In this document: positions 28,249 to 35,778 of the stretch, in pieces | Layout: every line of letters starts with the position of its first letter | How positions within the stretch are numbered: the first letter of the stretch is position 1 | Assembly: GCF_034058155.1 (NCBI RefSeq) | Contig: NZ_CP139148.1 | Location: 3,100,001-3,164,000, forward strand | Direction of reading: 5' to 3' | From: Flavobacterium sp. KACC 22761 | GTDB lineage: Bacteria; Bacteroidota; Bacteroidia; Flavobacteriales; Flavobacteriaceae | Length of the DNA: 64,000 bases | Translations under genes and position numbers: made by a program | The notes under the pieces: model-generated | Database searches by the model: none | What the model saw: the letters and a program-made list of their open reading frames with translations, nothing else | What the model was told of the DNA's origin: nothing

Positions 28249-29286
28249 TCAAGAATAATAAGAAGCATTCTCAACATTGATAATATCAATTGGCAGTAAA
28301 ATCGTATCCGGAATGTCTTTTCGGAATAAAAAATGTTCAACTAATGTACTTACTCCTAGATAAACCTGCCTTTTTTGATTTTGATGAATTAAAAAATGAA
28401 CCAGTCCTTGATTTAAGAAATTGACATTTTTTTCAATCAAATCATAGCCAATAAGCGCAATTTTTTTGTTTTTGACCGAAGACAGCAATGATGCGATTTG
28501 GTATGCTTTTGAGGTAGTAATAAAAATCCCCGTTAAATCTGGGTTTTCTTCTAAGAACGAGGCAAATTTTGTTTCAATATTAGAGTATTTCAGCTTCAGA
28601 GTGGTGATCGAAAAGTCGTGAAGCTCTTTTTCTTCAAAATAATTTCTGAATCCTTTTTCCTTTTCCTGCATGTGAACTGCATTTTTAAGGCTTTCGTCAA
28701 TATGTATAATGGCAATTTGGCCTTGGCTTAAAATTAAATTCATTAAGCTGGCAGCAACGCGTCCGCTTTTGTGAAGATCCTGTCCTACAAAACTTTTAAT
28801 CGAAGAAGATTCAACTTCGTTGTTGAACGTGTTTACCATAACACCCAATTCGTCATATTGTTTTATGATTTCGACCGTTTCTTTATGAAATAAAGGTGTC
28901 AACAAAACTGCATCGGGTGATTGCGAGATAATATTTTCGTTGACTTTTAAAAAGGATTTAGTACTTTCGGGATTAAAATAATGAGTCTCAATAATTACAT
29001 TGTAAGCCTTAAACTCAATGATGGCATCTTGGATTCCATTAACACACGGAAGCCAATAGGGATCAAATGCTGGATCTGGAAGCAAAACACAAATGCGATA
29101 CACTTTTGTGCTTTTTAAATTACGGGCTATTAGGTTGGGTTCGTAATCGATAACGTTCAAAACCTCATTGATTTTCTCGAGCGCGGCAGGAGAAACTTTC
29201 CCTCTATTATGCAAAACACGGTCAACAGTTCCTTTAGAAACTCCAGCCATTTGAGCAATATCCTTAATCGTGTATTTTTTATCCAT
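28249..29286 (-). CDS. LacI-family transcriptional regulator
   Basis: This 345-aa regulator has an N-terminal helix-turn-helix (YTIKDIAQMAGVSKGTVDRV, residues 5-24) with the hinge segment YEPNLIARNLKS. A sugar-binding periplasmic-binding-protein-like domain follows (RICVLLPDPAFDPYW, DAVLLTPLFHKE, IALIGYDLIEKN). Start choice is firm because the HTH begins five residues in. It lies between the two transcription units that carry paired palindromes TGTGCTCGARCACA, and is very probably the protein that binds them. The effector is likely a sugar or sugar phosphate from the pathway. Because both operator pairs lie upstream of the predicted -33 elements, activation is as likely as repression; this is inference. 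Confidence 0.93.
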   Translation of the reverse strand: MDKKYTIKDIAQMAGVSKGTVDRVLHNRGKVSPAALEKINEVLNVIDYEPNLIARNLKSTKVYRICVLLPDPAFDPYWLPCVNGIQDAIIEFKAYNVIIETHYFNPESTKSFLKVNENIISQSPDAVLLTPLFHKETVEIIKQYDELGVMVNTFNNEVESSSIKSFVGQDLHKSGRVAASLMNLILSQGQIAIIHIDESLKNAVHMQEKEKGFRNYFEEKELHDFSITTLKLKYSNIETKFASFLEENPDLTGIFITTSKAYQIASLLSSVKNKKIALIGYDLIEKNVNFLNQGLVHFLIHQNQKRQVYLGVSTLVEHFLFRKDIPDTILLPIDIINVENASYYS

Positions 29287-29291
29287 ATAAG

Positions 29292-29299
29292 CAAATATA
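29292..29299 (-). promoter_or_regulatory. Possible -7 element of the LacI gene
   Basis: TATATTTG on the - strand matches TAnnTTTG exactly but ends only 5 bases before the ATG, so its transcript would be almost leaderless. I see no well-spaced TTG upstream. Confidence 0.4.
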
Positions 29300-29347
29300 A
29301 AAACTTTGATTCAATAATTGGTAAAAAATTTCGTCAAAATCATATTG

Positions 29348-29361
29348 TGTGCTCGAGAACA
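29348..29361. promoter_or_regulatory. LacI-type operator, kinase side, distal copy
   Basis: TGTGCTCGAGAACA is the reverse complement of the distal susC site. It lies about 80 bases upstream of the predicted transcription start. Confidence 0.75.
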
Positions 29362-29370
29362 TAAAATTAG

Positions 29371-29384
29371 TGTGTTCGAGCACA
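29371..29384. promoter_or_regulatory. LacI-type operator, kinase side, proximal copy
   Basis: TGTGTTCGAGCACA is the reverse complement of the proximal susC site, 23 bp centre-to-centre from the distal copy and upstream of the -33 TTG. Confidence 0.75.
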
Positions 29385-29399
29385 TTTTTTATTTTTTTC

Positions 29400-29430
29400 T
29401 TGTTTTATCAAAATATAATCTATAGTTTCG
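29400..29430 (+). promoter_or_regulatory. Predicted promoter of the sugar kinase operon
   Basis: TTG at 29400-29402 and TAGTTTCG at 29423-29430 are 20 nt apart and identical in layout to the susC promoter. A leader of about 85 nt precedes the ATG. Confidence 0.65.
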
Positions 29431-29519
29431 TAAAATCAAAACCTAAAAATAAAAGAAAATTAATAACCAGAAAACATTTTAAATTAGTGATTTTTAATGT
29501 TTTAATGTAAAATTTTTAC

Positions 29520-30611
29520 ATGAGAAAAATTACTTCATTAGCCCCAGGGCGTACTTGTCTCTTTGGAGATCATCAAGACTATTTAGGATTGCCTGTGATA
29601 GCCTGCGCCATAGATCGTAATATAAAGCTGATGGCAACGCAAAATAATACCGAAACATTTGTAATTAATATGATTGATATTAATGAAGTTCGGGTTATTG
29701 ATATTAATGCAACTTTCGAAAAACTTGAACCGCGAGATTATTTTGCTTCTTCACTGCGTGTTTTGCGCAGGCATGGATGTGTGCCAACAAGTGGATATGA
29801 CATTACCATAACAGGCGATATCCCTATAAATTCAGGAACATCAAGTTCTTCTGCATTATTGATGGCTTGGATTAGGTTTTTGATCGAAGCTTTTGGAGCT
29901 GATCAAGAAGCTACTCCTGAATTTGTTGCGCAAATAGGCTATGCTTCAGAAGTTTTAGAACATGGCGAGCCGGGCGGTATGATGGATCATTTTAGCATTG
30001 TTGCAGGAAACATTATTTATATCAATACAAAACAGCCTTTTTCGTATCGATGTATCGGAACTGAGTTAAACGGGCTTATTACTGGTGTTTCAGGAGTGCC
30101 TAAAGAAACTATTGGATTAATTGGAGAATTGAAAGGAAATGCCTTGATGGCAATTGATCTTGTAAAACAAAATTACCCAGATTTTGATTTGAATGAATCG
30201 GTAATTGAAGATGTTGATCGCTACAAAAATTGCTTACCAGATCGTTTGATTCCGTTTTTTGAGGCGGCTTTAAAAAATTACCATTATACCAAAGAAGCTT
30301 TAAAAGAATTCGAAAAGCCAGTTTTAGACTTGAAAAAAATTGGTTATTGGATGAATCAGCACCATGAAGTTTTGCGTGATTTATTGAAAATTACCGTTCC
30401 GCGAATTGATGACATGATCAATGCGGCTTTACGAGCTGGCGCATATGGAGCAAAAATCGTTGGATCTGGCGGGGGCGGAAGCATTGTTGTAATTGCAGAT
30501 CCTAAAAATGAAGCTCAAGTTATCGAAGCTATCTTAAAAGCAGGTGCGCAAGAGGCATATGCTGTAACGGTTGATCCGGGTGTTCGAATTATTGAAAATA
30601 TAGAAATTTAG
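29520..30611 (+). CDS. GHMP-family sugar kinase (galactokinase-like)
   Basis: This 363-aa cytosolic kinase should phosphorylate a sugar, probably at C1, with ATP. It carries the galactokinase-like first motif (PGRTCLFGDHQDYLGLPVI, residues 9-27), the GHMP ATP-binding motif (PINSGTSSSSAL, about 102-113), an acidic active-site region (HGEPGGMMDHF) and the third motif (KIVGSGGGGSIVV). The first motif differs from classical galactokinase, where GEHTDY is expected and GDHQDY is found here, so the substrate may be another hexose or an N-acetylhexosamine. The next gene, nine bases downstream, is a nucleotidyltransferase. Together they look like a salvage route from free sugar through sugar-1-phosphate to nucleotide sugar. 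Confidence 0.85.
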   Translation: MRKITSLAPGRTCLFGDHQDYLGLPVIACAIDRNIKLMATQNNTETFVINMIDINEVRVIDINATFEKLEPRDYFASSLRVLRRHGCVPTSGYDITITGDIPINSGTSSSSALLMAWIRFLIEAFGADQEATPEFVAQIGYASEVLEHGEPGGMMDHFSIVAGNIIYINTKQPFSYRCIGTELNGLITGVSGVPKETIGLIGELKGNALMAIDLVKQNYPDFDLNESVIEDVDRYKNCLPDRLIPFFEAALKNYHYTKEALKEFEKPVLDLKKIGYWMNQHHEVLRDLLKITVPRIDDMINAALRAGAYGAKIVGSGGGGSIVVIADPKNEAQVIEAILKAGAQEAYAVTVDPGVRIIENIEI

Positions 30612-30620
30612 AAAATAAAT

Positions 30621-31493
30621 ATGCACAACAATTTAGTTATTCTAGCGGGCGGAGCATCGTCTCGCATGAAAAAAGAAGCTATTGCGGATAATTTATCTGC
30701 AGAAGAAATCGCTCAGGCAAATGAAAGAAGTAAGGGCTTGATTGGAGTTGGTTCAACTGGAAGGCCTTTGTTGGATTATCTTTTGTTGAATGCAAAGAAA
30801 GCGGGCTATGAGAACATTTATATCATTATAGGTGAGCAAGGCGAATTGTTCAAAGAATTTTACGGAAGTCATGATGCCGATAACGATTTTCACGGTTTGA
30901 ATATTTCGTTTGCTGTACAATATATTCCTGATGGAAGAACAAAGCCTTTTGGAACTGCAGATGCCTTATTTCAGGCCGTTGAGCAGTATCCAGAGCTAAA
31001 CGGAATGGAATATTCAGTTTGCAATAGTGATAATTTGTATTCTGCTGAAGCGCTATTAGCATTAAGAAAAACAGAAAGCCCTAATGCCTTTATCAGTTAT
31101 GATCGTGATGCATTAGAATTTCCTTTGGAAAGAATTTCACGTTTTGCCATTGCAAAATTGGATAAAAACAATCAGCTTTTGGATATTTTAGAAAAACCGA
31201 CTGCAAATGATTTGCAAAATTACAAAGATGTTGAAGGAAAAATAAGAGTCAGTATGAATGCTTTTAAGTTTAAAGGAAGTATTTTATATCCGCATCTCAA
31301 AAATTGTCCGGTGAATCCAGAAAGAGATGAAAAGGAACTTCCGACGGTTCTTTTAAACACGGTGAAAGCAAATCCAAATACCACTATTGGAATCCCGTTT
31401 TCTGAGCATGTGCCTGATTTGACGGCAAAAGAAGATATTTTAGAGGTAAAAGAATATCTTAAAAAACACTATCCAGTACTTGATTGGAAGTAG
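30621..31493 (+). CDS. Sugar-1-phosphate nucleotidyltransferase
   Basis: The 290-aa protein has the N-terminal nucleotide-binding motif of sugar nucleotidyltransferases (LVILAGGASSRMKKE) and the metal-binding segment VCNSDNLYS, followed by FPLERISRFAIAKLD and a C-terminal helical region. Members join a sugar-1-phosphate with an NTP to give an NDP-sugar and pyrophosphate. An insertion (SAEEIAQANERSKGLIGV) separates the glycine-rich loop from the usual K-P-L-hexose region, here GRPLLDYLL. It is coupled to the sugar kinase upstream, which should supply its substrate. The nucleotide and the sugar are not evident from sequence. Confidence 0.82.
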   Translation: MHNNLVILAGGASSRMKKEAIADNLSAEEIAQANERSKGLIGVGSTGRPLLDYLLLNAKKAGYENIYIIIGEQGELFKEFYGSHDADNDFHGLNISFAVQYIPDGRTKPFGTADALFQAVEQYPELNGMEYSVCNSDNLYSAEALLALRKTESPNAFISYDRDALEFPLERISRFAIAKLDKNNQLLDILEKPTANDLQNYKDVEGKIRVSMNAFKFKGSILYPHLKNCPVNPERDEKELPTVLLNTVKANPNTTIGIPFSEHVPDLTAKEDILEVKEYLKKHYPVLDWK

Positions 31494-31554
31494 TAGCAAT
31501 ATTAACATAAACTTCATTTCTATTTTAGGATAACGATCATTTATTGCATTAATT

Positions 31555-31584
31555 TTGGTGTTGCAAAAAAAATGCATACATTTG
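31555..31584 (+). promoter_or_regulatory. Predicted promoter of the MFS transporter/nagB unit
   Basis: TTG at 31555-31557 and a perfect -7 box TACATTTG at 31577-31584 are 19 nt apart. The promoter lies inside the open frame upstream of the MFS gene, which supports the later start at 31671. Confidence 0.75.
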
Positions 31585-31670
31585 CACAAAATATGCAAAA
31601 AGATAAATTTAGTGTTGATTCTAATTTAGATAGAAAAACAAAAAATCTATTAACAATCAACCAAAGTATT

Positions 31671-33044
31671 ATGTCAAACATTGAAAATGTCATACCAGCA
31701 ATAAAAAGGAATTCAATTATTCCGATGGTTATCTTGACTGCATTATTTTTTATCCTAGGATTTGTAACCTGGTTAAACGGACCATTGATTCCGTTTTTTG
31801 AAATGGCTTGCGAGTTGTCATCCTCTCAGGCGTATTTTGTGACTTTCGCTTTTTACATTGCTTATTTTGTTATGGCTGTGCCATCATCTTGGGTCATTGA
31901 AAAAGTAGGTTATAAAAATGGGATTTCGCTTGGATTGTTGATCATTGCTCTGGGAGCATTTTTATTTTATCCAGCTGCCGAAAGCCGTACTTTTTTATTG
32001 TTTTTACTAGCGCTTTTTGTGATGGGAACAGGTTTGGCAATTTTGCAGACCGCTTCAAATCCGTATGTGGTTGTAATTGGTCCAAGAGAAAGCGCCGCGG
32101 CAAGAATTAGTGTTTTAGGAATCGCTAATAAATTGGCAGGGTTTGTTGCGCCAATTGTATTGACAGCTTTGGTTTTGTCTAATATGAAGGACTTTACCGC
32201 AGAAAAAATTGCAATGCTCGATTCGGTTTCAAAATCAAATGCCTTGAATTCTCTTGCATTACAATTGCAAAGGCCTTATCTTTATATGGGATTGATTATT
32301 ATGGTATTAGCTCTTTTTGTGAAGCTTTCGCCGCTTCCAGAAATCGATTTGGATGAAGATGGAAATGTAGAGCATTTGAGTGTTTTGAAGCAAGTTAAAA
32401 ATGCTTTCAAACGACCTCAATTGGTTTTTGGAGTTATTACATTAATGCTTTACATCTCTGCTGAAGTTTTGGCAGGAGATTCGATCGGAGGTTTTGGAAA
32501 ACAATTAGGAGTTTATGGAGATGAAGGCAATTTTTATCTCAAATTAACCTCTTTTACGATGTCGGCAATGGTTATCGGCTATATTTTAGGAATAACATTG
32601 ATTCCGAAACACCTTTCGCAAGCAACAGCTTTGCAAGGATCTGGAGTTTTAGGGATTATTCTAGTGCTGGCAATTGTTGTGATTTCGCCTAAAATAATGA
32701 TTCAGCTTCCGGGAATTCCAGCTTTGCCAGTCGTGATTCTTTTAGTAGCACTTTTGGGCTTGGCAAATGCACTTTGCTGGCCGGCAATTTGGCCAATGGC
32801 ATTAGAAGATTTGGGAGGATATACTAAAATAGGAAGCGCAATTTTGATTATGGGAATTATCGGCGGGGCTATTTTTCCGCTTTTCTATGGCTTGATTACC
32901 GAAACTATAAATGCCTCAAATATTGCAGCCGGAACGCAAGCAACTGCAAGAAGTGGTAATCAGCTGGCGTATTTAATGCTTTTGCCATCGTACATAATGA
33001 TTCTTTTTTACGCTGTAAAAGGACATAAATACCGACGATGGTAA
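31671..33044 (+). CDS. MFS sugar:proton symporter (FucP/NagP-like)
   Basis: This 457-aa inner-membrane transporter of the major facilitator family has about twelve membrane segments. The early sequence LTALFFILGFVTWLNGPLIPFFEMA is typical of the fucose/glucose-galactose/N-acetylglucosamine permease group (quoted here as its two halves LTALFFILGFVTWLNG and PLIPFFEMA), as is QTASNPYVVVIGP. The frame is open 33 codons upstream, but a promoter with a perfect -7 box lies there, so the ATG of MSNIENVIPA is chosen. It should bring a monosaccharide from the periplasm to the kinase and deaminase encoded next to it. N-acetylhexosamine is a plausible substrate because nagB follows 31 bases later. Confidence 0.9.
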   Translation: MSNIENVIPAIKRNSIIPMVILTALFFILGFVTWLNGPLIPFFEMACELSSSQAYFVTFAFYIAYFVMAVPSSWVIEKVGYKNGISLGLLIIALGAFLFYPAAESRTFLLFLLALFVMGTGLAILQTASNPYVVVIGPRESAAARISVLGIANKLAGFVAPIVLTALVLSNMKDFTAEKIAMLDSVSKSNALNSLALQLQRPYLYMGLIIMVLALFVKLSPLPEIDLDEDGNVEHLSVLKQVKNAFKRPQLVFGVITLMLYISAEVLAGDSIGGFGKQLGVYGDEGNFYLKLTSFTMSAMVIGYILGITLIPKHLSQATALQGSGVLGIILVLAIVVISPKIMIQLPGIPALPVVILLVALLGLANALCWPAIWPMALEDLGGYTKIGSAILIMGIIGGAIFPLFYGLITETINASNIAAGTQATARSGNQLAYLMLLPSYIMILFYAVKGHKYRRW

Positions 33045-33075
33045 ATAAATGAGAAACTAAATAAAAAACTATATC

Positions 33076-35004
33076 ATGTTAAAAAGCAAAATCGACAAAG
33101 CAACAGGATTCGAAAAACGATTCGAAAACATCAATACGGTTGTTTTTGAAAATTCTTCAGAAGCTTCAAAAGAAGTAGCGCAGGAAATCGCTGCTTTAAT
33201 TAGAGAGAAACAAAATGAAGGAAAGCCATGTATTTTGGGATTGGCAACAGGATCTTCTCCAAAAGGATTGTATGCTGAATTGGTACGTCTTCATAAAGAA
33301 GAAGGTTTGAGTTTTAAAAACGTAATCAGTTTTAATTTGGATGAATATTATCCAATGGAACCAAATTCAATCAACAGTTATGTTCGTTTTATGAAAGAAT
33401 TGCTGTTTGATCATGTCGATATTTTACCTGAAAACGCTCATGTTCCAGACGGACTTTTAACAAAAGAGCAAATTGCAGATTATTGCCATGAATATGAAGC
33501 TAAAATCGAAGCTTTAGGCGGAATCGATCTTCAGATTCTTGGAATTGGAGGAAACGGACACATCGGATTTAATGAGTCTGGTTCGCTTCAAAACTCTAAA
33601 ACACGTTTGGTGGCTTTGGATCATATTACAAGAGTTGCGGCAAGCAAAGATTTCTTCGGTTTGAATAATACGCCAAGAACTGCGATTACGCTTGGAGTGA
33701 AAAAAATCATGGAAGCCAAAAGAGTGATTTTATTGGCTTGGGGAGTAGGAAAAGCTAATATTGTAAAAAAATCTGTTGAAGATGAAGTGACAAACCGTGT
33801 TCCTGCTTCATTCTTGCAAGAACATAATAATGCTGTTTTTGTTTTAGATAAAGAAGCTTCTTCAAAATTAACGAGAATCAACAAACCTTGGTTGGTTGAG
33901 AAAATCGTTTGGACAGACAAATTGACTCGTAAAGCAGTTTTAGGATTGGCATTAGATCTTAAAAAACCAATTTTAATGCTTACAGATGCTGATTATATCG
34001 AAAACGGGATGAGCGATTTGTTGGCAGATTCAGGTCCTGCTTACGATACTAACATTAAGATATTTAATAAATTACAAAATACAATTACAGGTTGGCCAGG
34101 TGGAAAACCAAATTCTGACGATACAAACCGTCCGGAAAGAGCGGAGCCGGCTAAAAAACGCGTATTGATTTTCAGTCCGCATCCTGATGATGACATTATC
34201 AGTATGGGAGGAACTTTCATGCGTCTGCAAGAGCAAGGGCACGAAGTGCATGTGGCGTACCAAACTTCAGGAAATATTGCGGTTGCTGATGATGAAGCGC
34301 TTCGTTTTGCAAGATTCGTAATTGATTACAACGAGAAATTCGGAATCAAAAGCGAAGAAGCAGATAACATCTACAAAAAAGCAGAAGCATTTTTACAAAA
34401 CAAAAAGAACAGCGAAATTGACATTCCAGAAGTTCGTTATATCAAAGGATTGATCAGAAAAGGAGAGGCTAGAGCAACAAGTTATTTCGTTGGTTTGCCA
34501 GACAGCCAAATTCACTTTATGGAATTGCCTTTCTATGAAACTGGAACAATCGAGAAAAAACCAATCGGACCAGAAGATATTCAGTTGACAGTTGATTTAA
34601 TTGAGAAAATTAAACCACACCAAATTTACGCAGCTGGAGATTTAGCAGATCCGCACGGAACGCATAAAGTTTGTTTAGATGCAATTTTTGAAGCCGTTAA
34701 AGTTTTAAAACCAAAAGAATTCATGGACGACTGTTGGTTATGGTTGTACCGTGGTGCTTGGCAAGAATGGGGAATTGACGAAGTTGAAATGGCAGTTCCA
34801 ATGAGCCCAGACCAAGTTTTGGCAAAACGTCATGGAATCTTCAAACACCAATCTCAAAAAGATGGAGTGGTTTTCCAAGGAACAGATGCAAGAGAGTTCT
34901 GGCAGAGAGCCGAAGACAGAAATCGAGAAACAGCAGAATTGTATCATCAGTTAGGTTTGGCAACTTATGCCGCAATGGAAGCTTTCGTGAGATGGCACTA
35001 CTAA
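33076..35004 (+). CDS. nagB: Glucosamine-6-phosphate deaminase fused to a PIG-L (LmbE) deacetylase domain
   Basis: The N-terminal ~270 residues are NagB, which converts glucosamine-6-phosphate to fructose-6-phosphate and ammonia; motifs are LGLATGSSPKGLY, SFNLDEYY and GIGGNGHIGFNE. After a linker that contains ITGWPGGKPNSDDTNRPERA, the C-terminal part (about 355-642) is a PIG-L/LmbE domain with the zinc motif HPDDD at residues 369-373 and the later histidine in ADPHGTHK. PIG-L enzymes deacetylate N-acetylglucosamine groups. The fusion, 642 aa in total, is familiar in Bacteroidota. No nagA deacetylase gene is visible nearby, so the second domain may deacetylate the sugar phosphate that the first then deaminates; this is inference. 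Confidence 0.92.
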   Translation: MLKSKIDKATGFEKRFENINTVVFENSSEASKEVAQEIAALIREKQNEGKPCILGLATGSSPKGLYAELVRLHKEEGLSFKNVISFNLDEYYPMEPNSINSYVRFMKELLFDHVDILPENAHVPDGLLTKEQIADYCHEYEAKIEALGGIDLQILGIGGNGHIGFNESGSLQNSKTRLVALDHITRVAASKDFFGLNNTPRTAITLGVKKIMEAKRVILLAWGVGKANIVKKSVEDEVTNRVPASFLQEHNNAVFVLDKEASSKLTRINKPWLVEKIVWTDKLTRKAVLGLALDLKKPILMLTDADYIENGMSDLLADSGPAYDTNIKIFNKLQNTITGWPGGKPNSDDTNRPERAEPAKKRVLIFSPHPDDDIISMGGTFMRLQEQGHEVHVAYQTSGNIAVADDEALRFARFVIDYNEKFGIKSEEADNIYKKAEAFLQNKKNSEIDIPEVRYIKGLIRKGEARATSYFVGLPDSQIHFMELPFYETGTIEKKPIGPEDIQLTVDLIEKIKPHQIYAAGDLADPHGTHKVCLDAIFEAVKVLKPKEFMDDCWLWLYRGAWQEWGIDEVEMAVPMSPDQVLAKRHGIFKHQSQKDGVVFQGTDAREFWQRAEDRNRETAELYHQLGLATYAAMEAFVRWHY

Positions 35005-35042
35005 GATGCTAAGTTGCTAAGGTTCTGAGATTCTAAGTTTTT
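35003..35042. repeat. Degenerate octamer array (AAGNTGCT), five units
   Basis: Five 8-nt units (AAGATGCT, AAGTTGCT, AAGGTTCT, GAGATTCT, AAGTTTTT) start inside the nagB stop codon. A second array of the same unit lies at 35145-35184. Confidence 0.75.
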
Positions 35043-35144
35043 TTTCTTAGAGGTTTTTAGAAATTAGTAGTTAGTTAAATAATAATTTTGAAGCAGGAAG
35101 AGAGAATTAAAATAGGTTCTTTTTTCTTGCTTCTTTTTTTTGTT

Positions 35145-35184
35145 TAGATGCTAAGTTGCTGAGTTGCCGAGAAGCTAAGTTTTA
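35145..35184. repeat. Second octamer array (AAGTTGCT family), five units
   Basis: Units TAGATGCT, AAGTTGCT, GAGTTGCC, GAGAAGCT and AAGTTTTA follow without gaps. The 297-bp gap between nagB and the DUF3820 gene holds this array, the 35003 array and a GCCACAGATT-type arm, and nothing gene-like. Confidence 0.7.
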
Positions 35185-35213
35185 ATCTGTGGGAATCCTT
35201 TTAATCTGTGGCA
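35184..35213. repeat. Partial GCCACAGATT-family element (one arm)
   Basis: Two copies of AATCTGTGG, the second continuing to GGCA, match the right arm of the 16345-16429 element. The opposite arm is absent, so this is a half or decayed copy. Confidence 0.6.
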
Positions 35214-35301
35214 AAAGAAAAATAAATGGTAGTTTTGCATGAAATGAAATAAGCAGAAGATCTATTATATTTTTCCTCTTACTTCTTTCTTCTTAAAAAC
35301 T

Positions 35302-35538
35302 ATGGATCAGGACAAAAAACAACTCATAAAATTAGCCCACACCAAAATGCCTTTCGGGAAATACGAAGGAAAATATTTAATTGATTTGCCTGAATATTAT
35401 GTCGTTTGGTATCATAACAAAGGATTTCCAAAAGGAGAATTAGGGCAACAACTGCAACTCATTTATGAATTGAAATTAAATGGATTGGAGGAATTGATTA
35501 GGAATATTAAGAAGCAGTATCCAAAACCTATTAAATAG
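35302..35538 (+). CDS. DUF3820 family small protein
   Basis: The 78-aa cytosolic protein shows the DUF3820 pattern MPFGKYEGKYLIDLPEYYVVWY followed by a helical C-terminus (quoted in parts: MPFGKYEGKYLIDLP and EYYVVWYHNKGFP). The family is widespread and short, and has been described as a putative quorum-sensing-regulated factor in some species; its molecular role is not known. A TAGTTTTG at 35230-35237 could be its -7 box. It stands alone between nagB and the accessory island. I find no sign that it belongs to either. Confidence 0.82.
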   Translation: MDQDKKQLIKLAHTKMPFGKYEGKYLIDLPEYYVVWYHNKGFPKGELGQQLQLIYELKLNGLEELIRNIKKQYPKPIK

Positions 35539-35778
35539 TAAGAAAAATCTTTTGTGCTTTAAAATTTTTTTTATAAGTTTGAAATACAAAATATTATAAT
35601 TTTCAAAAACAAAGTGATACCACAGAATTCCAGCCTGAATTCATAAATGTGTACAAGTCAGTGTTTTTTAAATTATAATATTTTTTTTATGCCTAAATCT
35701 TTCTCTGTATCCTTTTTGTTTATCGGTTTAAATAATAATGTTTTTAATGATTTTGTTAATCTAGTTGCAAAATAGGTT

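Noticed and set aside
31572-31670. A longer N-terminus for the MFS transporter.
   Set aside because: A perfect -7 promoter box lies inside this stretch, and the added residues are polar and unlike the family; the ATG at 31671 is preferred.
35003-35184. Possible CRISPR array, because short units recur.
   Set aside because: The units are 8 nt, directly adjacent and degenerate, with no spacers and no cas genes.
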